Assembly (NCBI GenBank): GCA_027055255.1
Contig: JALUNK010000049.1
Span: 8,951-40,960, forward strand
DNA from: Ghiorsea sp.
Lineage (GTDB): Bacteria; Pseudomonadota; Zetaproteobacteria; Mariprofundales; Mariprofundaceae
Direction of reading: 5' to 3'
Length of the DNA stretch: 32,010 bases
Of this stretch, positions 1-9,327 are shown in pieces. A program made the position numbers and the translations under genes. The notes beneath the pieces are model-generated. The model saw nothing but the letters and a program-made list of their open reading frames with translations. It did not search any database and had not been told where the DNA came from. Each line of letters starts with the position of its first letter. Position 1 is the first letter of the stretch.

Positions 1-1
1 T

Positions 2-925
2 TATGACCCTGCTTGTGGTAGTGGTGGCATGTTCGTGATGAGTGAGAAGTTTGTCGAAGAGCATCAAGGCAACATTCAAGACATCACCATTTATGGGCAG
101 GAGTCCAACCAGACCACTTGGAAGCTATCCAAGATGAATCTGGCGATTCGTAATATCAATTCTCAGTTTGTAGCTTGGAATACCGAAGGCACATTCTTAA
201 AGGATATGAACCCTGATTTAAAAGCGGATTACATCCTTGCTAATCCACCATTCAATCAATCGGAATGGGGTCAGGATATTTTGCAGGAAGATGGACGCTG
301 GAAATATGGTGTGCCACCTGCTGGCAATGCCAACTTTGGTTGGATGCAGCACATGCTTTATCACCTTGCTTCTAAGGGTGTGATGGCAACGGTACTTGCC
401 AATGGTTCGCTTAGCTCCAACACATCAGGTGAAGGTGAGATTAGAAAGAATATCGTACAAGCCGATTTGGTGGATTGTATCGTAGCTCTTCCCAAACAGC
501 TTTTTTATAACACAGGCATTCCAGCCACCATCTGGATTTTAAGACGCGGCAAAGAAGTTCGCCGTGGTGAGACTTTGTTTATTGATGCTTCAGAGATGGG
601 CTTTATGAAAGACAGGGTTCACCGTGAGTTTGCACTCGATGATATTAAGACCATTGAGCAGGCTTATCATAGCTGGCGTAAAGATGAGAACTACGAGGAT
701 GTTAAAGGTTTCTGCAAATCAGCCACCCTTGCCGATATTGAAAAACACAGCTTTGTACTCACCCCAGGGCGATATGTCGGCATTCCCGATGAAGAGGATG
801 ATGGGATACCCTTTGAAGATAAAATGAAGGATTTGACCACCACGCTTGCTGCACAAATGCAAAAAGAGAAAGAGCTTGATGAGCAAATCAAAACGCAACT
901 TGCCAAGATTGGTTTTGAACTATGA
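2..925 (+). CDS. hsdM: Type I restriction-modification DNA methyltransferase subunit HsdM (5' end outside window)
   Basis: The subunit transfers methyl from S-adenosylmethionine to adenine N6 in the target chosen by HsdS, and is part of both the methylase and the restriction complex. The window opens inside the SAM-binding motif I, which reads [10 protein letters not shown] in the frame starting at base 2. The amino-methyltransferase catalytic motif IV, NPPF, follows at about bases 241-255. The C-terminal part ends in a helix rich in K, E and Q, as is usual where HsdM contacts HsdS. About 307 residues are present; the missing N-terminal helical domain must lie upstream of base 1. The stop overlaps the start of hsdS by four bases (ATGA), so the two are translationally coupled. 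Identity is certain at family level. Confidence 0.95.
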   Translation, partial: YDPACGSGGMFVMSEKFVEEHQGNIQDITIYGQESNQTTWKLSKMNLAIRNINSQFVAWNTEGTFLKDMNPDLKADYILANPPFNQSEWGQDILQEDGRWKYGVPPAGNANFGWMQHMLYHLASKGVMATVLANGSLSSNTSGEGEIRKNIVQADLVDCIVALPKQLFYNTGIPATIWILRRGKEVRRGETLFIDASEMGFMKDRVHREFALDDIKTIEQAYHSWRKDENYEDVKGFCKSATLADIEKHSFVLTPGRYVGIPDEEDDGIPFEDKMKDLTTTLAAQMQKEKELDEQIKTQLAKIGFEL

Positions 926-2211
926 GTGCATTGCCTGAGGGGTGGGTTGAAACAACCCTTGGAGATGTGGTTGAAAGAGTAACTAAAGGAACAACACCTA
1001 AAACTTTTTCCGCTAATAAGGACGATATTAATTATATTAAATCTGACGCATTGGATTATAATGGAAGGTTAAATGTCGCAAAGTTTCTAAAGGTTACTCA
1101 TCAAGTTCATGAACAGCTTAAAAGGTCTCAACTAAAGGAAAACGATATTCTGCTATCAATGGCAGGAGCTTTCTTAGGTAAAACTGGGTTGGTTTCAAAA
1201 GAAATGCTACCTGCAAACACGAACCAAGCCGCTGCAATCATTAGCGCAAATATAGGTGTCATAAACCATATATATTTATGGTACAAACTAAGAGACAATA
1301 AAACTGTTCGGTACTTCAACTCAATACCTAGCCAGTCGGCTCAGCCTAATATTAATTTTACTGAAATTAAGTCATTGCCAATAAACCTTCCCTCTCTCCC
1401 CGAACAAAAAGCCATTGCGGATATGCTTTCTTCTTTTGATGAGAAAATAGAGCTGCTGCGTGAACAAAACAAAACACTGGAATCTCTTGCCCAAACAATA
1501 TTTAAAGAGTGGTTTGTGAATTTCAATTGTCCTGATGCCACAGGTGAGATGGTTGATTCTGAACTTGGTAAAATCCCCAAAGGCTGGCGGGTTGATTGTG
1601 TATATAATATGGCAGAATACATTAATGGTGCAGCATATAAGAATATGCACTTTTCAGAAGGCTTAAAAGGGCTTCCAGTTATAAAAATTGTTGAATTAAA
1701 AAGTGGTATTTCAGACCAAACAAAATTCACGGAAACAAATTTAGGCGAAAAGTACAAAATTGATAATGATGATATTCTTTTTTCATGGTCTGGTAGTCCA
1801 GAGACATCAATTGATATATTTATTTGGACATTGGGGCGAGCGTATTTGAATCAACATATTTTCAAAGTTATACCTCACTCAGGTATAGGGAAATATTATG
1901 TTTATAATATGTTGAAATACCTTAAACCCATATTTATTTCAATCGCTAAAATGAAACAAACGACAGGGCTTGGTCATGTTACTATTGGTGACCTTAAGAA
2001 GATATTGTTTGTAATACCCGATGAACCCGTTTTGAAGTCATACAGCGATGTCATTAAACATACTTATGAAAAACAATTTCAGTTAAATATTCAAATCCAA
2101 ACTCTATCCAAAACCCGAGACACCCTCTTGCCTAAATTGATGAGTGGGCAAGTGAGGCTGGAGACACTTGAAATAGAACCTTCAAAAGAGGAGCTGCATT
2201 ATGACTCTTGA
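922..2211 (+). CDS. hsdS: Type I restriction enzyme specificity subunit HsdS
   Basis: HsdS recognises the bipartite DNA target and holds the HsdM and HsdR subunits. The 429 residues show the two-repeat layout of the family. Target recognition domain 1 begins with [14 protein letters not shown], followed by a central conserved helix ([20 protein letters not shown], then an [12 protein letters not shown] segment). Target recognition domain 2 begins with [11 protein letters not shown], and a second conserved helix near the end contains [14 protein letters not shown]. Both recognition domains are more AT-rich than the flanking hsdM and hsdR sequence, as is common for exchangeable HsdS domains. 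The ATG lies within the last codons of hsdM. The 3' end overlaps the next ORF by 11 bases. Confidence 0.95.
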   Translation: MSALPEGWVETTLGDVVERVTKGTTPKTFSANKDDINYIKSDALDYNGRLNVAKFLKVTHQVHEQLKRSQLKENDILLSMAGAFLGKTGLVSKEMLPANTNQAAAIISANIGVINHIYLWYKLRDNKTVRYFNSIPSQSAQPNINFTEIKSLPINLPSLPEQKAIADMLSSFDEKIELLREQNKTLESLAQTIFKEWFVNFNCPDATGEMVDSELGKIPKGWRVDCVYNMAEYINGAAYKNMHFSEGLKGLPVIKIVELKSGISDQTKFTETNLGEKYKIDNDDILFSWSGSPETSIDIFIWTLGRAYLNQHIFKVIPHSGIGKYYVYNMLKYLKPIFISIAKMKQTTGLGHVTIGDLKKILFVIPDEPVLKSYSDVIKHTYEKQFQLNIQIQTLSKTRDTLLPKLMSGQVRLETLEIEPSKEELHYDS

Positions 2212-4318
2212 TATTAGAGGAAGTTTAAAAAACACGAGGCTCAATCAAAATTATTATGTGGTAATTGATGAAATGCTATCAAATGCCATAGACTCTTATT
2301 TAATACGAAAAGAAACTGACTCTCAGGTTGCTAGCCTAAAAGTATCACTGAATGTTAATTTGTTTAAGAAGAACCCTCTTGATACCACTGAGGAGGTATT
2401 GGACTTAGAGATTACATGCACTGATAACGGTGCAGGATTAGGTGACCAAGAAACAAAAGCATTTGTTACAAAGGACACATCGTATAAGGATGACCTTGGT
2501 ATTACAGGCATAGGTAAATGTAGAGGTTCTGGGCGAGTTCAATTTTTCCATTATTTCAACAGGGTTAAAATAAATAGTATTTATCGTGATGGAGAAGCTT
2601 TTAAGAAACGAACATTAGATGTTGACGCTAGTGTTAAAGAAATCAGCAAAGATACTTTTACAACTTCTGATGCTAACGGAACTGACACCATGACAGAGGT
2701 AGTTGTACGTACGGTTAAAGAAGTTGTTTACAATAAAATATTTGCTCCTATGGATATACAAAGCAAGTTTTCATCAAACACTCTAAGAAATCATACAATG
2801 GTTTCATTTCTTCAGCGATTGATTAGTTTAAAGGATGTTCTTGGTGACTTTTGTATCGATTTTCATGTTCAGTGTGGAGAGCATGAAGAGAATGAGTCCT
2901 TGTGCAGGCGAGACCTTCCAGAGCCTAGCTCGCATAAAGAGATAGATATTCCGTTTAAAAGTGGTTCAACTGTAAAGTATGAGCAATGTAGGCTAACTCA
3001 TTATAAGCTAAACGAGTCTGACTATAAGCTTAAAGGTAATACGATTGCCTTGTGTGCCAAATCCTCAATCGTCAAACTAATCACTAAGCAATATTTGAAG
3101 ACAAAAACAATAGAACATAAACCCATTAATGGATTTTATCATATTATTCTAATTGAAGATGATTTTTTAGATGAGCATGTTAATGAACAGCGTGATGACT
3201 TTAATTTGCCTAAAGATATAGATGAATCGGACTTGTTTCCTGACTCAAGGGTTTCTTTTCAAGAGCTATATGATGCTTTAGATGATACGATAATAGAGAT
3301 GATAACACCTCCAGATTGGGATAAACAGGAGATTGTAAATACAGTAGGTAGCAAGTTTGGCATTTCTGAAAGTATGATTTCAGAAGTGAATGTTCGTGTG
3401 CATTATGGCGATACTGAAGAAAATATTGTGAAACGGGTGCTGAAAAAGTATCAAGAAAATATTATTCAAGACACATCAGATATCTTTAGTGTGCGAGAAG
3501 AAATTCTTCATTCTGACCCTAATAGCGATGATTTCAGAGATAAAATAAATGAACTGGCATGGAAGTATACTTCGTCATTGAAAAATATTGATATGGCGAA
3601 TCTCTCTCAAGTAGTAGTAAGGCGAACTGCGATTCTTGAGATTTTATCGATGGCTATAAACAAAAGGTTAAAAATTCAAACTGATGACGATAAAAAACGT
3701 CAAGAAAACGAGAAAATCATTCATAATATTTTCTTTCCAATGAAAAAGGACAGTGAAGAAATAGATGAACATGATATTTGGATTCTCAATGAAGAATACC
3801 ACTATTATGACTATATCGCTTCTGACCAATTACTGTCGAATATGGAATGGGATGGAAGTGAAAAGCTTTTTGAGAGCGATGTAGATGATGAGCTTTCAGA
3901 AATTTTACAAAGAAGCTACCAGAGGAATTCAAAAAAACGTCCCGATATTGCAATCTTTAGCAAGGAAGGTGCAGTCATTATTATTGAGTTTAAAGCTCCT
4001 GGTGTAGATATGTCTAATCATACAGGTGACCTTATGGAATACGCTCAACTATTGGCAGCTAAATCTAATGGTAAGCTGAAAAGGTTTTATGGTTACTTAA
4101 TTGGTACAGACCTAAATCAGAATAGGTTAAATGGCTATACACCTTTTTCAAGTGGGCAAGGTTGGTTTACTACTTCAGATATTATTGAGCCTGAAACAAG
4201 GCAACGACTTGGAGAACTATATTCTGAAATCTTATTTTATGATGATATTGTTACTAGAGCGGGACAACGACTTGAAGTGTATAAGAAACGCTTAAACTTA
4301 AACTTTGAACCAAGCTAA
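2201..4318 (+). CDS. GHKL-type ATPase with C-terminal PD-(D/E)XK-like domain, embedded in the hsd operon
   Basis: This 705-residue protein has an N-terminal GHKL ATPase fold. The N-box reads EMLSNAIDSY (E24, N28), the G1 box DNGAG is at 75-79, and a glycine-rich lid GIGKCRGSGR lies at 103-112. This is the arrangement of MutL, Hsp90 and MORC type ATPases. The C-terminal region contains RPDIAIF, then VIIIEFKAPG, giving D582, E596 and K598, which fits the D-x(n)-E-x-K core of restriction-type nucleases and matches the spacing seen in HsdR of this same operon. The middle third is helical and charged and I do not recognise it. The ATG has a good ribosome site (AGAGGAG) inside the end of hsdS. I infer an accessory defence effector that couples ATP-driven dimerisation to cleavage; nuclease activity is not proven. 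Confidence 0.75.
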   Translation: MTLDIRGSLKNTRLNQNYYVVIDEMLSNAIDSYLIRKETDSQVASLKVSLNVNLFKKNPLDTTEEVLDLEITCTDNGAGLGDQETKAFVTKDTSYKDDLGITGIGKCRGSGRVQFFHYFNRVKINSIYRDGEAFKKRTLDVDASVKEISKDTFTTSDANGTDTMTEVVVRTVKEVVYNKIFAPMDIQSKFSSNTLRNHTMVSFLQRLISLKDVLGDFCIDFHVQCGEHEENESLCRRDLPEPSSHKEIDIPFKSGSTVKYEQCRLTHYKLNESDYKLKGNTIALCAKSSIVKLITKQYLKTKTIEHKPINGFYHIILIEDDFLDEHVNEQRDDFNLPKDIDESDLFPDSRVSFQELYDALDDTIIEMITPPDWDKQEIVNTVGSKFGISESMISEVNVRVHYGDTEENIVKRVLKKYQENIIQDTSDIFSVREEILHSDPNSDDFRDKINELAWKYTSSLKNIDMANLSQVVVRRTAILEILSMAINKRLKIQTDDDKKRQENEKIIHNIFFPMKKDSEEIDEHDIWILNEEYHYYDYIASDQLLSNMEWDGSEKLFESDVDDELSEILQRSYQRNSKKRPDIAIFSKEGAVIIIEFKAPGVDMSNHTGDLMEYAQLLAAKSNGKLKRFYGYLIGTDLNQNRLNGYTPFSSGQGWFTTSDIIEPETRQRLGELYSEILFYDDIVTRAGQRLEVYKKRLNLNFEPS

Positions 4319-4319
4319 T

Positions 4320-5291
4320 ATGAACTACCAACCACCTTTTACCATCACCACACAAATCATTGATTTAATCAGTGCGGTCAGTGAGCAGGTTGGTTTTGTG
4401 CAGCGGGATTTCTTGGATGCTTCGCCGCAGCTTCGTAAAGCCAACCGCATCAAAACGATTACAGGCACATTGCAGATAGAAGGCAGCACTTTAAGCGAAG
4501 AGCAGGTGTCGGCGGTGCTGGATGGCAAACCTGTGCTTGCATCGGTGCGTGAGCTTGCTGAGGTAAAAGGTGCGATTGCGGCTTATGATAAGTTGAATGC
4601 TCTGAACCCATATAAGCAGGATGATTTGTTAGAAGCTCACGGCTTGATGATGGGTGATGTGTTAAAGCAAGCGGGTTCATTTCGTAGTAAACCTGTGGGC
4701 GTGTATAAAGGTAAAGAGGTGGTGCATGTTGCCCCACCAGCACACAAAATTTCAGGCTTGATAGCAGAGTTATTGGCATGGACAAAACAATCCGATGCTC
4801 ATCCTCTGATTGTGAGCAGTGTGTTTCACTATGAGTTTGAATTTATTCATCCGTTTATTGATGGCAATGGTCGCATGGGCAGGCTTTGGCAAACCTTGAT
4901 GCTTGCCCAGTGGAAACCGTTATTTGTGGATATGCCTCTGGAAAGTGTAATTAAACAACATCAACAGGATTATTATCAGGCATTGGGCAGTGCTGATTCA
5001 GCAGCAGATAGCACGGTGTTCATCGAGTTTATGCTCAAGGCGATTCTCCAAACCTTAGAAAACGCCTCTGTAAACGCCCTTCAAAACGCCCCCGTAAATA
5101 TTGAAGGTATGAAAACACCCGATGCCATCATTGCTCTGGTTCAGGGTGATGCTTCAATCACTCGCCAGCAAATGGCAGAAAAAATTGGCAAAGATATTCG
5201 TACCATTGGTCGAGCCATCAAAAAACTTCAGGATGAAGGAAAACTACAACGCATTGGCTCGGATAAGTCAGGGCATTGGGAGGCGTTGTGA
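4320..5291 (+). CDS. Fic-domain protein (AMP transferase family) with C-terminal winged HTH
   Basis: Fic proteins usually transfer AMP from ATP to a hydroxyl side chain of a target protein. The active-site motif HPFIDGNGRMGR is complete at residues 177-188 (catalytic H177). An N-terminal TLQIEG at 50-55 matches the (S/T)xxxE(G/N) inhibitory helix, so E54 should keep the enzyme off in the ground state. The last 50 residues (TRQQMAEKIGKDIRTIGRAI) form a winged helix-turn-helix. Start: a TTG at 4305 would overlap the previous gene, but ATG 4320, one base after the previous stop, fits the family start better. It overlaps hsdR by four bases. Fic genes are recurrent passengers of type I restriction operons; their target there is not established. 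Confidence 0.88.
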   Translation: MNYQPPFTITTQIIDLISAVSEQVGFVQRDFLDASPQLRKANRIKTITGTLQIEGSTLSEEQVSAVLDGKPVLASVRELAEVKGAIAAYDKLNALNPYKQDDLLEAHGLMMGDVLKQAGSFRSKPVGVYKGKEVVHVAPPAHKISGLIAELLAWTKQSDAHPLIVSSVFHYEFEFIHPFIDGNGRMGRLWQTLMLAQWKPLFVDMPLESVIKQHQQDYYQALGSADSAADSTVFIEFMLKAILQTLENASVNALQNAPVNIEGMKTPDAIIALVQGDASITRQQMAEKIGKDIRTIGRAIKKLQDEGKLQRIGSDKSGHWEAL

Positions 5292-8200
5292 TAGATTTGA
5301 ATGAAGATGCCGTAGAGCAAAACCTTATCGACCTGCTACAGAAGCAGGGATATACCTATTACAATGATTCAACCATTGCCCCAAATAGTGATAACCCACA
5401 ACGTGATGCCTTGGACAGTGTTGTATTGGAAAAACAGTTTCTGACTTCGCTGCAAAAGCTAAATCCCGATATTCCTGAGCCAGCATTGCATGAAGCATTT
5501 CAGCATGTGCTTCACCTTGGCACGACTGACATCATGACCAACAATGAGAAGTTTCACAAAATGCTTTGTGATGGTGTCACCGTTGAGCATTTTCAGGATG
5601 GGCAGTCGGTTGGTTTGCAGGTGAAGCTGATTGATTTCGATGATTTCCAAAATAATGATTTGTGGGTAGTAAATCAGTTTGTGATTAAGGAGAATAATCA
5701 GTCCAAACGCTTGGATGTGATTCTGTTTGTGAATGGGCTTCCATTGGTGGTGATTGAGCTAAAAAGTGCGACCAGTGAAAAGGCGACATTGGAAAGAGCC
5801 TATACCCAGATTCAGAACTACAAGACTGCTATCCCCTCAATCTTTAATTATAACGCCCTGTGCATTATATCTGATGGCATTGATGCTCGAACCAGTTCGG
5901 TATCTGCTCCTTATTCTCGATACCTTGCTTGGAAATCACCCAAGAAAGAAGATAATGGGATTATACCAGAGCTACAAATTATGGCAGAGCAGATGCTGGG
6001 GCCTGAAGTGCTGCTCAAACTGATTCGATTTAATACGGTGTTTGAATCTGAAGAAATCAAAGATGAAAAGACGGGCATTTTATCCTTGGTAAAAATTAAA
6101 AAGGTTGCGGCTTATCATCAGTTTTATGTGGTAGAAAAAGCAGTGCAGTCCACATTGCGAGCGATGATGTTGGCTGAGGGCGAAGTGCGGGAAGATCCTG
6201 CCCATTACGGCCTTAAATCTGTGAAAGACCAACCTGTGGGCGACCGTAAGATTGGTGTGGTTTGGCATACACAAGGTAGTGGAAAATCATTGTCTATGGT
6301 GTTTTATGCTGGGCAGTTGGTGGTTGAACCTGCGATGAAGAACCCAACGATTGTAATTCTCACCGATAGAAATGATTTGGATGACCAGCTCTTTGGCACA
6401 TTTGGTAATTGCACCTCACTTTTAAGGCAAACGCCTGTTCAAGCCAATAACCGAGAGCATTTGAAAGAACTTTTAACTGTATCAGGTGGTGGCATTGTGT
6501 TTACCACGATTCAAAAATTCTACCCTGAAGATGGCAAGGATACCTATGATGCTTTATCAGATCGAACCAATATCGTGGTGGTCGCGGATGAAGCGCATCG
6601 CAGCCAATATGGATTTACGGGCAAGGTGGATGAGCAAGGCAATATCAAATATGGCAATGCCAAGCATTTAAGGGATGCATTGCCGCATGCTTCATTCATT
6701 GGGTTTACAGGCACACCGATTGAGAAAGAAGATAGAGATACGCAACAGGTGTTTGGTGAATACATTGATGTGTATGATATTGCCCAGGCAGTGAAAGATG
6801 GGGCGACTGTGCCGCTCAGTTATGAAAGCCGATTGGTGAAGATTAAATTCAATGAATCGGCTTCCAAACAGATTGATGTTTTGGTGGATAATATCAAAGG
6901 TGCTACTGATGAGCAGATTGAGAAATCGAAGAAGAAAAATGCTCAAATCAATGCTGTTATCGGACACCCTGACCGACTCAAAGATATTGCTAATGATATA
7001 GTCACCCATTTTGAAGCACGGCAGGAAGTGTTTGAAGGCAAGGGCATGATTGTCTGCATGACAAGGCAGATTGCGGTTGATTTGTATGCACAAATTACTG
7101 AGCTGAAACCTGATTGGCATGAAGCTGATTTAGACAAGGGTGCAATCAAGGTGGTGATGACCAGCTCATCGGATGACCCTGAAAGTTTCCAGCCTCATCA
7201 TACGAACAAGAAAGACCGCAAAGCTTTAGCAACACGCCTTAAAGATGCACATGACCCGCTTAAGCTGGTGATTGTGCAATCCATGTGGCTCACAGGTTTT
7301 GATGCGCCGCCACTACACACACTTTATATTGATAAGAAGATGCAGGGTGCTGCATTGATGCAGGCTATCGCACGGGTGAACCGAGTTTATAAAGATAAAC
7401 CTGGCGGCTTGATTGTCGATTATATTGGTATTGGGCAAGACTTACGCAAAGCCATGCAAATCTATGTTGAGAGTGGTGGTGAGGGTGAAGTAGCTCCTGA
7501 TATTGCTGAAGTCATTGCTGCTATGATGAGCAAGTTTGAAGTTGTGGAGCAGATGTTTCATGGCTTTGATTACCAAGGCTACTTTAAAGCTGAGACGGGT
7601 GAGAAATTAAAAACGCTGCTTGCTGCTCAGAACTTTATTCTGGCAGATGAGGAAGTAAAAGACCGATTTATGGCAGAAGTAACCGCACTATCCAAACTCT
7701 ATGTGATGGCCGTGCCAAGTTATGAAGCTGAGAAAATCAAAGATGAAGTGGCATTGTTCCAAGCCATCAAATCACGTATCAGTAAATTCCTATCCGATGG
7801 GGGAGATGGTGGCGTATCCGATAAATACGTTGATTCAGCTATCAAACAGATTGTCGATGATGCTCTGGCTAGTGATGGTGTGGTGGATATATTTGAAGCG
7901 GCGGGTGTAGCAGCACCTTCGCTGGATATTTTATCTGAAGAGTTCTTGCTTGAAATGAAAAACATGGAGCATAAGAACCTTGCCTTTGAACTGCTTAGAA
8001 AGCTTTTGAATGAAGAAGTGAAAGTCAGGAAGCAGAAGAACATGACGCAGGGTAAGAAGTTCTCTGAAATGCTTTCCAATGTGATTAAACGCTATCACAA
8101 CAACCAGATTGATACGGCTCAGGTGATTCAAGAGTTATCTGAACTAGCCAGAGATATGAAGCTTGAAGACAGCAAAGCAGACGAACTGGGCTTAACGCCC

Positions 8201-8479
8201 GAAGAGTATGCTTTCTACTCTATCCTTGCTCAAAACGATTCCACAGTACTTATGAAACAGGAAGACATTCGTGAGTTGGTTCACCGCATTGTAGAAGGGA
8301 TTCGTAAAAACACCTCAGTAGACTGGAACAAGCGTGATGATGTGAAAGCCAAGCTTAGACTTATGGTGAAGAAATTACTCAAACGGTATGGTTACCCACC
8401 TGATTTAATCTTGATGGCAGCAGATCGAGTGCTTGAGCAGAGTGATTTGCTGGCATGTGAACTTTCTAAGCAGCACTGA
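5288..8479 (+). CDS. hsdR: Type I restriction enzyme endonuclease/translocase subunit HsdR
   Basis: HsdR pulls DNA through the bound complex with ATP and cuts at distant sites when the target is unmethylated. The 1063 residues begin with an N-terminal nuclease domain: D143 in LDVILF, then E157 and K159 in VVIELKSA. A superfamily 2 helicase motor follows, with Walker A GSGKS at 330-334, DEAH at 434-437 and the motif III-like GFTGTP. The second RecA lobe carries WLTGFDAPP and an arginine-finger segment QAIARVNRVY. A long helical C-terminus binds the methylase core. GTG 5288 follows GGGAGG with short spacing and overlaps the Fic stop, so I prefer it to the more upstream TTG. All motifs are intact, so the restriction enzyme looks functional. 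Confidence 0.95.
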   Translation: MIDLNEDAVEQNLIDLLQKQGYTYYNDSTIAPNSDNPQRDALDSVVLEKQFLTSLQKLNPDIPEPALHEAFQHVLHLGTTDIMTNNEKFHKMLCDGVTVEHFQDGQSVGLQVKLIDFDDFQNNDLWVVNQFVIKENNQSKRLDVILFVNGLPLVVIELKSATSEKATLERAYTQIQNYKTAIPSIFNYNALCIISDGIDARTSSVSAPYSRYLAWKSPKKEDNGIIPELQIMAEQMLGPEVLLKLIRFNTVFESEEIKDEKTGILSLVKIKKVAAYHQFYVVEKAVQSTLRAMMLAEGEVREDPAHYGLKSVKDQPVGDRKIGVVWHTQGSGKSLSMVFYAGQLVVEPAMKNPTIVILTDRNDLDDQLFGTFGNCTSLLRQTPVQANNREHLKELLTVSGGGIVFTTIQKFYPEDGKDTYDALSDRTNIVVVADEAHRSQYGFTGKVDEQGNIKYGNAKHLRDALPHASFIGFTGTPIEKEDRDTQQVFGEYIDVYDIAQAVKDGATVPLSYESRLVKIKFNESASKQIDVLVDNIKGATDEQIEKSKKKNAQINAVIGHPDRLKDIANDIVTHFEARQEVFEGKGMIVCMTRQIAVDLYAQITELKPDWHEADLDKGAIKVVMTSSSDDPESFQPHHTNKKDRKALATRLKDAHDPLKLVIVQSMWLTGFDAPPLHTLYIDKKMQGAALMQAIARVNRVYKDKPGGLIVDYIGIGQDLRKAMQIYVESGGEGEVAPDIAEVIAAMMSKFEVVEQMFHGFDYQGYFKAETGEKLKTLLAAQNFILADEEVKDRFMAEVTALSKLYVMAVPSYEAEKIKDEVALFQAIKSRISKFLSDGGDGGVSDKYVDSAIKQIVDDALASDGVVDIFEAAGVAAPSLDILSEEFLLEMKNMEHKNLAFELLRKLLNEEVKVRKQKNMTQGKKFSEMLSNVIKRYHNNQIDTAQVIQELSELARDMKLEDSKADELGLTPEEYAFYSILAQNDSTVLMKQEDIRELVHRIVEGIRKNTSVDWNKRDDVKAKLRLMVKKLLKRYGYPPDLILMAADRVLEQSDLLACELSKQH

Positions 8480-8482
8480 TTT

Positions 8483-8770
8483 TTATTTGAGTGTTAGGGC
8501 AATAATAATCGCAATGCTAATCGAGAACAAGATACCGATAGCTATGCCAATCCAGATACCGTTTCTGAGTGATGACCGTCTTTGCTGTGATATTGAACCG
8601 TGTTCTCGCATGTTCATGAGTATTTCTTTGCAATCATATTTTTTATAATAATAACCACATTTTAGCATGCCAATTAGCACCTTGCTTTGACTGTCTTCGC
8701 TCTTAGGGTTGATTTGGTTTATGGCGTTCAGTAATTTGATGGGTGCTCGAATTGATACTAATTTATTCAT
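8483..8770 (-). CDS. Small protein: ribbon-helix-helix-like N-terminus and one C-terminal membrane helix
   Basis: A 95-residue ORF converging on hsdR, with stops only three bases apart. The N-terminus MNKLVSIRAPIKLLNAI followed by a short helix (SEDSQSKVLIGML) resembles a ribbon-helix-helix strand and helix pair. The last 25 residues (IGIAIGILFSISIAIIIALTL) are a clear hydrophobic span with a charged segment RRSSLRN before it. A start nine codons further upstream is possible. The chosen ATG has GGGGA nine bases upstream. A membrane-anchored RHH would be odd, and the N-terminal assignment rests on pattern only. No family is recognised. It may be a regulator or small effector of the neighbouring systems. 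Confidence 0.45.
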   Translation of the reverse strand: MNKLVSIRAPIKLLNAINQINPKSEDSQSKVLIGMLKCGYYYKKYDCKEILMNMREHGSISQQRRSSLRNGIWIGIAIGILFSISIAIIIALTLK

Positions 8771-9149
8771 TCTGGTAATTCCCCATGGTGTATACAACGT
8801 GTTTACAGTGTATTTTATTCAACCGTTAAAACTGTTGTTTATCATGCCACATTTGGCATAGGCGGTTAAGTTATTTTGATAATTTACAGGGCTAGAAGTA
8901 AATGGCAGAAAGTGGATAAAAGCATTTGAAAAAACAGGTATAACAGCATGTAAAAAATGCTTTTGTAGGGTGGGGAAGAGTGGTTTCTTTGTTTTGCAGT
9001 CCAAGGGTGAAAAATCATTCCAACTTTGAGCGTTGTTTTAACAAGATGGAATGGTAATTTGGAGCCCTTGATGAGGGCATGTATATGAGTCGTATACAGT
9101 ATAGCGTTGAAATAAAATAGGTAGAAAGATAACCAAAAAGTGGTGGTTT

Positions 9150-9175
9150 ACATATAGCATATCTATGCTGTATGT
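9150..9175. promoter_or_regulatory. Strong inverted repeat, operator candidate
   Basis: ACATATAGCAT and ATGCTGTATGT pair over 11 bases with one G-T pair and a four-base loop. It lies 12 bases upstream of the -35 candidate of the next promoter and is not followed by a T run, so an operator fits better than a terminator. No cognate regulator is known. Confidence 0.4.
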
Positions 9176-9187
9176 TCGTGTTCGTTT

Positions 9188-9216
9188 TTGATTGTTTAAC
9201 TTATCATGTTTCTAAT
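9188..9216 (+). promoter_or_regulatory. Sigma70-like promoter candidate for the FtsK-type operon
   Basis: TTGATT at 9188-9193 and TCTAAT at 9211-9216 are separated by 17 bases. This would give a leader of roughly 100 bases before the GTG start at 9328. Matches are four of six for the -35 and five of six for the -10, so it is plausible but unproven. Confidence 0.4.
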
Positions 9217-9327
9217 GAAACAGAAAATGATGGTACAGAATCAACTCTGGTCTTATGAAGCTGTTTTTCTCCAGATTAGAACTTAAACGTATATTTACAA
9301 GGTTTGCTTGGTTGGGGGGATTATATA

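Larger units (their letters stand above)
8771..9327. other. Non-coding stretch with several palindromes between the hsd operon and the FtsK-type operon
   Basis: No convincing gene is seen on either strand. Readable structures are an inverted repeat CATTCCA/TGGAATG at 9016-9053, a short hairpin GCCCT/AGGGC at 9064-9078, a strong 11-base-pair hairpin at 9150-9175 and a promoter candidate at 9188-9216. The density of palindromes suggests a control region for the rightward operon. Confidence 0.6.

Noticed and set aside
6692-7120. 142-residue minus-strand ORF
   Set aside because: It lies wholly inside the intact helicase region of hsdR and matches no motif.
9304-9327. TTG start for the first gene of the FtsK-type operon
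   Set aside because: The purine-rich ribosome site lies after it, directly before GTG 9328.
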